DNA from: Lamellibrachia satsuma
Taxonomy: Eukaryota > Annelida > Polychaeta > Sabellida > Siboglinidae
Reading direction: 5' to 3'
Assembly: GCA_033239005.1 (NCBI GenBank)
Contig: BSQZ01000005.1
Location: forward strand, 2,396,501 to 2,460,500
Length of the DNA stretch: 64,000 bases
Below are positions 1 through 12,100 of this stretch, in pieces. The notes under the pieces are model-generated. The model made no database searches. It was not told the DNA's origin and worked only from the letters and a program-made list of their open reading frames with translations. The stretch's first letter is position 1, and each line of letters begins with the position of its first letter. The position numbers and the translations under genes are program-made.

Positions 1-3000
1 GTGGACATGGTCTTCTGATAGTGTTCTTATGCTGGTGGTCAATGCATCATTACTTTAGCTGGACAGGAAGCTGTGTTGGCTCATTGAGGAAGGAATACTC
101 ACTTGGATCAGTGATCAAGATTAGTTAGGATAATCAGGCTAGTAGACATCTTGGTTCACTCCTTGGTTGTGTGATTACAGTTATTTGGAGTGGAAGGTTC
201 TAGGTCAGAGCTCAGGTTTATTGTTGTGAAGTTGGACCAGTGTAAGACAAGCCATGGAGCAATACAGGCATTGATATGAAGGCCTGTTCTTTATTGGCTT
301 CCTTGTTTGCTCAGTGGTATAAAATGTGCACCACTTGATTGGTGTTGGCACAGTTATAGAAGACTGGTCGGCAAATGAAAAATGGATGTGGAGTGTACAA
401 ATTGTACTTGTGGTGGTGAAGGTATTCAAGTTGTCTGTGTCTTCTGCGCCAAAACATCTTTGTGTGGTTGAAAGATTGGTCACGCACCAGTGATCAAGGA
501 ATGAGGTCAACCATGCAGTCAGGAGTTTGTCTGGTTTAGAAGTGGGTCTAAGCTTTGTCCAGGACATGTTCTATTAGTGTCCAGCTCTGCATTGGACACA
601 CCTGTATCAACACAGGACTACAGGATCTGTTAGTTTGTGTTGATTAGCCAACAGCAAAGAGCCTGTGTGTCAAATAATTGCCATGGTGGATAGACATTCA
701 TGAGTGAACTGTAAACACAGGTCATTGCAGGACTGCCACCAGTGGCTGTGGCAGGTGTCTTACTGTGGCGCCTGCTTATGGTGATTAATGACAAATACCT
801 GAAATTTGAGACTTGGTCGAATTTGTAGATTTGGTGTAGAATTAGGCTACTGAAAGCCGGAATAGTAAGAACTTGGATATACAAGGCTGTGATTACTTCA
901 TGCCTGCCTGAAAAGAGTTGGAAATGTTTGTCAACTGTCAGCATATGTTCTGAGTGACATATACATTGAGTCAACTGGAGGAATATTCAGTATAGTACCT
1001 TTGGGTATTGCTTTATTCGTGTGTGTCATGGATGACAGGCTGGACTATAGATGACTGTTTAAGGATCAAAGATCGCTGACTGGATGATCAAGTGAATCAA
1101 CACTGGTGGATTGTTGTGCATCCAGTACAGGTGACACTTGTCGACACGATTGTCCACACGACAGAGGTGAATTGTGTTTACGTAACGGTGGACCATGTCA
1201 CTGTGTGGGTGTGTGTCGGCCAGGAGAAAGTACCTCCTCAAGGGTGATGTAAGTAAAATGGTGGTGTGCAAGTGTGCAGGAATATGCACCTATTGTTTAT
1301 AGTTGGCATTAAGCCTGAATTGGTATCTGCTATGGCCACCATGGCTGAGGTATGTGTATATATTTGCAACTTGGTACAAAAAGTCTGACAGCAGAAAGTT
1401 CACTAACGGTTGAAATTGGTACTTTTCTTGGGTTCTTAGTGTTTTTAGAGGATAGTAGGTGTGAGATATTAAAACACTAAACTGTAGGTATAATTGATGG
1501 GCATGTGCGTTTAGGATTAATGCCATTTAGATATCAAAACCATAACATTGAGACCTATTTAGGTTAACTAGCTGGAATTTAACTGTGTGACTAAAAATAA
1601 ATAGACATGTACAACACTGGCTCTGAATGTTGTATGACCTGATTTCCTTTCTGAGAGAAACTATTAAATTGATGCCCTCAAACATAAACTGTGTACCAGG
1701 GGTATCTACTTATAAATCTGTATTAGTTAGATGAAGAACACTCGTATATACATTTGTAATAATATTGTTTTAATGATACCATGGATATTTCACCAGTCTT
1801 GTATGAGTGGACTGAGAGCTTTTGACAAGCTGTGTATGTTGTTGTTAGTGATCTTGTCTTCACAGAATGTGTATCCTATCTACGCGATGTGAATAACTTT
1901 CCAGTAAGCCGCTGTTTATTGCCTGTCTTGGATTGACATGGCTTATGCGATTGTTGCATCAATGTCCACTGAATCTACACATGCAATTCCCAACTGTTCT
2001 ACAAGATTTAACCAGATTCATGTGCAATAACTAGCAAAACGTTACAACATCCTCTGATTTAATCAGTATTTAGACCTACTTCACTCTTATAATACAGTAG
2101 GTTTCCAGCTTACAAGGAAGTTGCTGCCAATTAATTGGCAGCTAATTAACTTTTGATATTTTAGTTTTCCTGTTGCTGTACGGGCAAAGTCATTATCTGT
2201 CTGGGTAGTTGTAACATTCAGTACTTTTCTCCTTGCTGCAGGCAGCTGGGGTAATAGGGGTAATTAATCACTCAGCTGAAAATGTTAACAGTTTGTGTTA
2301 CCCATTAACCCTGCTTGTGGTCTTTATTTGGGTTCAGCATAGCATGACCTTGCATTGTTCAGTTCATTGTGTGATTGGCTTCATTTGTAGGCATTTGTTC
2401 TGAAGTTAACCCTGAGCTGCTTTTGTCCTATATACCTCTCTTAACCCTTGTTTTCCCACAGTAATCTGCAAGGCAATCATAACAAGTGTATTTTGTCTCA
2501 AGATTTCAACATTTCACAAACAGTGATAGAAGTAACAATAGTACCAAATCAATAGTTGTACAACGCCAACAGAAAACCAACCCTTGAGATGGTCTTGTTA
2601 CTCAAAACTGGCTAACTAATTACCATGCTTAAGGTATGCAATATAACTAAGAAATCTTTTATAAATTGCAATTTTAAATTATCACCAGGTCAGTTGCCAC
2701 ATTCTGATGAGCAAACGAATACAGTTAGTATGTATCTTAAGGAATACAATTTATTCCTTAATGTTCTATGTAGTGGAAGATGTGCGTTTATTGTAAAATG
2801 AACCCATGTACTGTGTGAGATTCTGTGGGATGTTTCCTTGATATTCCTCATATCCCTGTATTCACATTTTGTTGTGAGAAATGTATTAGCTCTTGAGAGA
2901 TAAATATGGACTGAGGGAGCTCCTTTGTCTAACCAAGGAGATCCTTGGTCTTATCACAGAGCTCCTTGGTCTTAACAGGAAATTCCTTGGTTTTAGTTGA

Positions 3001-3062
3001 TTCTACAACATCGCATTTGTTGTTTATTTGTACACTAAATGTTAACCCTTGTTCCCCCGCAG
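1..3062. other. No gene recognised; probably liprin-beta intron
   Basis: AT-rich sequence. No open frame here has splice sites or protein-like composition that I can support. It precedes the first recognised liprin-beta exon, whose 5' boundary is a splice acceptor, so it is most simply intron of that gene. Short upstream coiled-coil exons could have been missed. Confidence 0.5.
2917..2997. repeat. Short degenerate tandem repeat
   Basis: About three and a half imperfect copies of a ~24-bp unit built on AGCTCCTTGGTCTTA lie just upstream of the first recognised liprin-beta exon. They are non-coding in every plausible frame. Confidence 0.55.
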
Positions 3063-3194
3063 GAGTTGAAGAACCCGTCTACACTGGAGACTCACAAGCT
3101 CGACCTTCTTGCCGAGATCTCGAATCTCAAGCTGAAGTTGGCATCGTCCGAGCGAGAGCGATGTGAACTCGATGAACGAACGGGAGTCGCTCAG
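3063..3194 (+). CDS. PPFIBP1: Liprin-beta visible exon 1 (coiled coil)
   Basis: This exon encodes ELKNPSTLETHKLDLLAEIS and onward, an amphipathic coiled-coil segment typical of the liprin N-terminal half. The acceptor is CCCCCGCAG and the donor CAG/GTGTGT. It holds 44 codons and is phase 0 at both ends. It is the first exon I can support; a preceding exon must lie upstream. Confidence 0.88.
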
Positions 3195-6100
3195 GTGTGT
3201 AAGCTGCAGAAACGGACACCAGGTGGTGCTGTGTACAGTAAAGGTGCCTTTTATTACCGCCATCCAAGTAATTATCTGCAGATAGTTTACCATTAGGTTA
3301 AACGTTGTATTAGTAATAAATTTAAGATATTTTATTCTAACAATATTTAATAGATGCTAAATGAAAGTTCTACTTTTCCAGAAACGAATTGATGAGCTCC
3401 AAAGTCGGTTGAATGACCGTACGATAGAAGTCACAGAATTGCGTTCAAAAGTTGCGAGAAATGGAACAATATCGTCGTTGTCGTCAGATACAGGTATGTT
3501 GTCATAGAAACACAAAATAATTCGGAATCTAGAGCGTGGCAAACCACGAATATTCTACTGGGTTTTAAATAACGTAAATAGAAATATGCAACATGGTTAA
3601 ATATATGTTTCTAAAGGCTTAACAGAAACATATACTTGATGGTTTCATTATGTCAGTGTTGTTGGTTTTTCAATTCAATATCATTTTCTAGATGACAATG
3701 ATAAATTGAATGACATTAATTAACCAGGTCTATACAGTTTTGCCCCTTTGTCTGATATAACTGAATGTATGTCATGTTGTTTGTTGCATGGTCTCTAGTT
3801 GTTGCATTGTTATATTTCTTGTATGTGTTGCCGTAGGGTTGATTCAAATCTCTTTAGAACCTAGCTTTCACTTCCAAATATAGCAGGTATGACAAGCCAC
3901 TGTTCACTGCCAGACCGATACACCCATACACCTGTGTACACATAGACATGTATTCACTGAAGCACACTGATGTTATAAGTAGGGAAAAGCAGTATTTTGT
4001 TGGTTTTAAATTGTTTTGTTGCACATGCCAATAACATTTGTGACAGCCACAGGTAACAGCAAATGCGCCCTCAACTGGCGGCTTCTTTGGGTCACATAGT
4101 GGTTTTTGCTATTATTTTATTATTAGAACTATTTTTTTCACAGAAATGTGTATTACATTTTGCTAGTTAAAATTTTGGTAGTGAGTAGTAAAAATACTAA
4201 AATATAAACATGTTCCCCTTAAATTGTTTTTTTTAGCTGGTCTTTGTACCAGTTTCATTCAGTATGGTGTGACATAGTGATTGATCACAGACTCATTCCT
4301 ACAAACAAACATATCCGTGGTTAGATGACACAGCTTCCTGAGCCCGGAAGGACGTAACCACAGGATGCGGTTTGCCAACAGGGGGCGATGGTGCTCCGAT
4401 GTAGACTGGCAAAAATGTGACTTCTGTTTGCAGAGTTTTTTCGCGACAGAACAATGGAGCGCGAGAAGACGTTGGAGCGATTAAAGCGCAAACGTAAGGG
4501 CAGGGCGTATTGCCGTGCTACTCAGTGGTGTCTGGTGCTTCTATTGACTCTGTTAGATTCACATAAGCGACTACCATAGTGTGTTAAGACTGACTCTGTT
4601 CTGCGCTGACCCCTCTCCTGCCCCCTCACATCACTACACAAACCTAGCAGCTAAAATGTTGCAACTTTACCTGTAGCCGGGGTCCACCAGATCGGTTCAT
4701 CTCATGATAGTTTCTATGTTATTACTTACCCTCTTTGTACCCTTTTTGCTGCATAAGGCCAAAGTTTCTATGTTGTAACAGGTACGTTTTTTAGTTTTTA
4801 AATTAATCCAGAAAGGTGTAGGTAGAATAAATGCCAGTGAAGTTTCAATCTTAACATCAACAGTCAGATCTCTGTTTGTGGAGGAATTGTTGGATATCCT
4901 GCAGAGCGAAAGGACAGTTTTAGTATGTATTAGTATTACTGGAAGTAATAATAGCATTTTTGCTTTTATCTGTGCTGTTTGACCTGTAAGTGTTCCCGTG
5001 CTGTCTGGAGGAATTAGACTGATTGTAGGGCAAGCCCTGTAGGCTCCAGTGCAAGATAGCGCTTACAGATTTTTAGGTTGAATCACTGGTGAAACTAGCA
5101 TTTGTCCATGATCTGTCATTGAGTGAGAGGCAAGGGTAATGTTAAGATGGCAGACAGAAAAGATCATTACAAGATGTGTCACAGTGATGTATGACTGAGG
5201 TCCCCCGGGTTGCTGTATGTTGATCACTGGATGATTGCAAGTATGGCACTACACAAGTATAATTGAGGATATTTAATATTAATAATCACACTGGGTTGTT
5301 CAACATCAAATCACCTAGTGCAGCTCAGAATTTGAACCCCTCCCCAAAAAATCTTATTATATTTCATACCTTCCCATGGCAAATTTTAATAGTTGAAACC
5401 AAATTGCTTGAAGTTGTAGCCCTTTAAAATAGGGGCATTGTCAATGTTTTTAGCATAATAAGCTAAATGTGTTTTTCGGTGTAGTCATTTGCAAAGCCCC
5501 CCTCTCAACATAGAATGCAGAAGTACTAGCTCAAAACCACTGGTACTTTATTAATTTGCAGTGAGTGACAGCAGAACTGAAATAATGACTGCCACCTCCC
5601 TCTGTAGGTAGTGTCGTTGGCGCAGTACTGGTGTCTTGGAATCCATCAGAAATACCCTCACAGCTTCTGGCTGACTGGTGGTATTTTGATGCTGAGAGCC
5701 ATCACAGTCTATGAACCACATGTGGCATGTGGACTTCCTTCTGATCCCAACTTAACCTCAAAGGTTGCTATGATCTTTCAAAGAGCAACGATAGTGTAAC
5801 AGGCCTGCTTCTAATAAGATGTTTGTTGTTTTCAGTAAGATGAAGTGTCAGAGAGATTGCTGTTTGTGTAGATGATTCATCAACTTAACCCTCAGGCTTT
5901 AGCGTCACTGGTTTAGATTTATTCCAAAGCAAGCAAAATACATAATGAGAACTTTCTAGTTCCAAACTGTATTATCAACCTCTCATAAGATGTCTATAGT
6001 GTTCAGTATATGCACATACATAAGGTTGTCCGTGAGGGTGATTCCATTCACCCCGCTAATGGTTAGTACACACCCACTGTAACTGACGGATATATATACC

Positions 6101-9100
6101 AGGCTGCAATAGAATAAGAGCCTCACAGCTGTGGGTGTCCTGTTCCATCTCTTACTGGCAAGGCCTTGTCAAACAAAACAGACTCAGACAAGACATGGGG
6201 CTGTCTCTGCCTTCAGTTATCCAGAGTCTACAACATGACACAAGAGATTGGGATAAGAGACTAACACTGACAACTGAGTCTTTTGATGTCACTTCTTCAT
6301 TCATCCTGTGTATAATTGCCAACCTCAGTTGCACTCTGTGTGCACAAGTAGTCTTTGTTTTCTGTCAGATTGACTCTATTTGTGGTCTGGCTGTGTGGTC
6401 TTTGAAATCTTGTCATGGGTGTTTTTTTTGTGGAACATTGAAACAAATGGTTCGTTGTAGGTAAATAAAATTGTTGTTTATCTCATCTGCACTAGATGAC
6501 ATGGGTGACGGGTAAAGAACACGTACACATATGAATGTTGTCTTCAAGTATGAGTAAACTTGAATAGTTGTGTCTAAAAGAAAATCTATGGTTAAAAAGA
6601 TGAACAGTGACATGCTTTCATCAAGAAACTACTGAAAAAGTAAAAGGCCCCCTGTGCATTCACTTCCGGTAGTAGAGTAAATAAGTTTCTCAAAAGGTAA
6701 ATGGTTCAGATACATCTGTACTTAAGAAAATGACCATTGTTTGCTTAATACAGTCGATGCCATCTCAGAATAGAGTGAATCCATTTTTTAGGTAAAAATA
6801 TAGTGTTTAATTTTACTGAGATGACACCCGAGGTTCATGAAAACCAGACACTTTTCTTTCGGTGGTTTTTGAGATGACACCCAGGTTTACGAAAATCAGA
6901 CACTTTTACGTTGGTGGTTTATGTTGCAACGTTTTAGCTGTGGAATGTCAGCTCTCTGTGGCATCTCTCTGTGCATGACCATAATGGCAATTCTACCAGT
7001 GAAACATGTTGCATTTGACTATCATGGGAAAGTTTTATTCTTATAATACTTGCCAATGTGGCAGAATGATATAATCCAGGTTGAAATTATATGATTAAAG
7101 TTTACATTTAAATAAGGTATTAACAGATGTTTGCAGTTCATAAGTGTACTTCGTAGTGCGATGTAACCATTGCCTTCAAGTTGCCAACTGGCATTCTCCC
7201 TGTTTCCCACAACTTTCTCTCTGTCTCTCTGCTTGGTACCCTCCTATTTGCATATAGCCGCATGCAAGGCACTAACCAACTAAGAGCAATGCACTTCGGT
7301 GACACACATCCCAACACACTGCTCCTTAAGTTGCGTATCTTAGTTACGGTTACTATGATTCATTTAGTTATAATGTATAATTACATTGAATACTAACCAC
7401 AATGATGAACTACATATTTATTCTATCAACTTTTTTATGTTTATTCTATCAATATTGCAACGTGTTATGCTTGTTCTATTAACTGTTATGTTAATTCTCT
7501 CACCTGTGTTATGCTTGTTCAATGAACTGTTATGTTAACTCTGTCACATGTGTTATGTTTAAGCTTTCACGTGTGTTATGTTTATTATATTATGTAACAT
7601 TTACCTATCATCTGTGTTAGACTCACTGTGGCTATTAACTTTTTAGTCAAATTTTTTTAGATTGTGGAAAGTAAAAATGTGTTTCTCTTTTGAAAAATGA
7701 TTTATAAATGATGATTGTGATCTGTCTTCACATTTCATCACATATTGTGTAAATATATCAATAGAGCTATTTGGGAAAGGGTTTATCAAGATGGAGCAGT
7801 TTTGGTGTTACAATATGTTGAGCAATTTGACTTATAAATGAAGCATGCAGTATGGGGAGGGTGGTGGGTGGAGGGTGGTGGGTGGAGGGTGGAGGGTGGT
7901 GGGTGGTTGGTGGAGGGTGGTGGGTGGAGGGTGGTGGGTGGAGGGTGGTTGGTAGTGGGTGGTGCTACTACTACAATAGCTATCTAACTCTTCATTAGTA
8001 ATCTCAGGTGAGATATCATGTTGCTTGGTTCACCCAGATATTCTTTGTGTTTAATAATAGTATCTTTTATGCTATGTGTTGTAAAGTGACAATTCTTATC
8101 ACGTTGCTAAATATGTTCCTTATTCCTGAATTATTTTTGCTCTGTATTTGTTTTATCATATTTGAGTGTCTAGTTTGGGTGTACCTGAATTAGCATGTTT
8201 TATTTTGTCACATAGCTGGCAAATTAGTTGTATTTAGTGTAGGTTTCCTTACAGTAGTGTTTTTTCAGATGAATGTCATTATGCTGAGAGGATGGAGTAG
8301 CGAGATCAGAAAGTAAAAAGAGTTTTCTTGTTTCTGCAGACACAGAAGTAGAACGATTAAAACATGCTGTCGAGACTTTGATGATAACCAATGAAGAAAA
8401 GGTATTGATTTTGTTACTCTGCATGCATTATTGAACAATTATTGAACAGTTACAATCAACAGATTCAATAATAAAACGAGAAACCTAATTGTCTGTCAAA
8501 ATAAAAAAATTCATGTCTCTTACTATTTAGAGCAAGCTGCATATGGTTTATTAAGATTGTTCCACTATGGTATTTTATCAGTGAAACGTATTCTTCCCAA
8601 GTTTGCCTAATACTCTTACACTTGTCTTGCAGTAATGCTGCTTTGGTTGAGCACCCTCAGTTACGTATTATAAATAATCCACTTACTCCACAATCCAGTT
8701 TTTGTTGACACTGTTACTAGTTGAAATTATTCTGGTTGTGTATAATTTGATTTGTAGAATAATGAAACACTGGTGGTCATGGCCCATGAATTATGAAAAA
8801 CTTTTCTCCAAACAGAACGTGCATGCAAACAAACTACTTGTGTTGTTTTCCAGGACAGTCGCATCCGAGACATGGAACACCTGTTGAAGCGCTACAAGAA
8901 GATGGAGGAACATATTCTACAGACCCAGGGCAAACAAGGTAGGACATTTAACAAGACTTAACAAGATTGCCATCCAAAGCTACAAGGTCCAGATGGCAAG
9001 TGGACAAGGAAGCCATTGACTTATTGAGAATCCAACACGTTATTCATCTATGTTTAGCCCACCCTTATTAGATATCTGTCAATTCTGTTCTTTAAAATAT

Positions 9101-12100
9101 TCACAATTGACAGTTTGTTTTCATTTATTTATCGTCGCCAGTGAAAATTATGAGTTCTATGTGTGCTTACGTAGGATGTACGTTGTATTCCAGAATGATT
9201 TGATATAGAAACATTGTCATCTGATGTTGTCAGTGTTATGTTGTGACACAGGTCTTGAGCAGCTTGGGTTCACGACTGACGACTCGAGCGACACGACCTC
9301 CAACAACTCTCTCGACTTGACGGTCAAGGATGCCCACCAGGTATGTCATGGTCACTGTAAAACATTTTATTGATGAATGTAAGGTGTCTCTTTGAGATTG
9401 AATGTTCATTTATTAAAAAGCAAATTTATTCACCAAAAAATTTATTCAAGGAAAATTCGAAAGACAGCCATACTAGAGACAGGCAAAGAATAAATTACAC
9501 CAATCATCTAACAACTGGCTTGAAAATCCAGTAAATGGCATCTACCTGTTGACACCTGCAAGTGACAGAATTACGTGGAGGGATATGATCGCCAACGTCA
9601 CCAGACATGGCACCTGAAGAAGAAGACTTGCTGCCAAAGGTTCTGTTTGTTCTGAATATTTACTGACTCCATCTTAATGATTTATTTCAGAAGTTTGTTG
9701 GTTGTTTTCAGATGGAGCGTCTGGAGATTGTCGAGGTCCAGGACGTCATCCGAAGACACCGACAAGCCATGCCCGACCCCAGCGCCACCAGCACACCAGG
9801 TATCGCCACTATCAGTTGTCTTTAATTTGTATATCCTGTTCAGGATGCGTCACCCAAATATCTTTTTTTGTGAATTCAAAGTCTTTCTTCAGCTGTTCTA
9901 CCTGCCGCTGTCACCCTTCTGAAGACATCTGTGATGTTCTTCTCCTATCTTTATTGTAGCTCGCCTCTGCTTCTTTCCCCTGCCACATTTTCCTCCAGTA
10001 TCTTGTCTGTCTTCTCATCCAATCACTAGAAGGTTCATTGCCATGGAAACAACAGATATGTATTTTTTATTCAAAACAAAACATTCAACATTAAATTGTG
10101 TCACACAGTGTCAGCCAATCATTGCACTGTTGTGAATTTAGTCTGCTTCACGTCCCACGAGCCATGCAAAATTGGGGTGACTGGCCGTTCGGTGTGGCAG
10201 CCCTGACGCTGTGGAACTTGTTACCATGACAACTGACATTGACACTAACAACATGTTGTTTTTAAAACCTGGTTTCTAGAATATTTTGTATGGTGCCTTG
10301 AGTTATGTTGTCCGGCGCCATGAGTTGTTTTTGTTGGCAACTGTTATAAATAATGATGCATGTGACTTATATTACTTAATAATGGATGACATCAGCACAA
10401 GATTTAAACTATGGTTTTGTGATCATGCAGTGAGCACATTCTCACCAATGTGTGTGTCAATGTTTGCAGTGAATTGTCACACGGCTTCGGCGCTGAACGG
10501 TGGCACGAGTCCCCCATCCACCATCAACTGTCACAGCCCGTCACCAAAGCATATGGCTGTCACGAACAAGACCCGGTCAAACAGCTGCGAGAATGTGGCT
10601 TCGTCACAACAGCAAGTAAGACTTATGTAATTCTTTAATTTGCATTACTTAAGTTGTATGTTGTCTGTGGATGGCATCATGGCAGAATATATCTAGATGA
10701 ACGCTGTGTGGAATATGTATACTGTAATCTATGTGACAATATAACTGTAATGTATGCAGTGATATGCGTTGTGCAATACGTGAATGAAACATTTCTAATT
10801 AGCACTGATCATACAGAAGGAATCTACAGATGCCAATTAAAAAAGCTCTTACAGCTTCAGCATCCAATAATCCAAGTTCTATTTTTAATAACGCTGAACA
10901 GAGTTTAGATCGGGAAACACTAAGTCGCAAAACTTATATTTCTTGCGTGTGTTGCCTTGGCATGTTAAGTTGTAAACAAGGGTGCAAATGTGATAATTAC
11001 AAATCCAAGTGATTGGACAATCTCAAAATTGGTATGAATGTGCTAAGGAGCTCAGGAAAGTAAGCAAGGTTAAAAAGGTAAGTCTTGAGATGACAGTGAA
11101 ATGTTATAGAGCTTGCTGCTGACCTAACATTAACACAGAATTAATTATAAAGAGTTGATGCTGTAACCAAGGAAACCATACTTACAACATTTGTTCTGGG
11201 AACGAAACAGTAGATCTGAACTAGATACTCAAGGCAGTCTAGGCTTTCTTGCAGGAGTGAGCAGTGAATGTATTATGCTGTCGCTGGTACTATGATAGAT
11301 GTTGTATGCGTCTTGTGTTGTAGGTGTCACCGCAGACCAACAACAGAAAAGGTACACTGCCCAGTCCCGCCGGCACCTTGCCACGAGACGCCCGTCTCAG
11401 TTCCTCGACCATTCAGCGTAGCTCCTCACATCGACTGCCCCCATTGCCACCAAAGAACACCAGCGGCAGTTCCACGCCCACAAACACCCTCACGCTGCCC
11501 CGAAAGTCCAAATCGTTCAAATCATTTGGTAAAGGGTTCTTTAAACTGCGCAACTCTGGCTCTGCGCGATGGAGTTCCTCGGCTCCAAATCTAGGTTGGA
11601 GGCTGCGTGCCAAGTTCTTCTTTTAGCATGACAACTCTTGCAGCATGGTGGCGCCCCGTCCCACTTGCCCCATATCTTTTTCTTACAATCGTAGGAATAA
11701 TGTCGGCTTTGTTTGACTTAACGGCGAATGACGTGGCAGAGATGTTTTAACAGCATGTATTGATTGTGTACAGACTCTTTGGAATCTTCTCACAGACTAT
11801 TGCTTATTTGACAGACTCCAACTAAAACTGTCCTATTTCAACCTCAACTTTGCAGTGTGATAGAACATAACACAGATACCAATGTGGACTTACAGCATGT
11901 TGTGATAGTTGACGTCATTGTGTCATTCAGGAAATCTTTTTCTCAAAGTTATGACACATTCGTAAGGTTTTCTGAAATATTATGTAGAGGCAGAACAGAC
12001 TTGAAATTGCTGTACTATTCTTACATTGGTTAATTTTATATCATTCTTACATTGGTTAATCTTAGTTTTCAGTAGTGTTGTTATTCCTGAAATGATATTT

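Larger units (their letters stand above)
4494..8339. other. PPFIBP1: Long liprin-beta intron (3.8 kb)
   Basis: No exon with supportable splice sites and liprin-like translation is visible. The intron contains the short tandem repeats at 6818-6923 and 7418-7620 and the G-rich array at 7855-7965. I see no transposon coding sequence. Confidence 0.6.
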
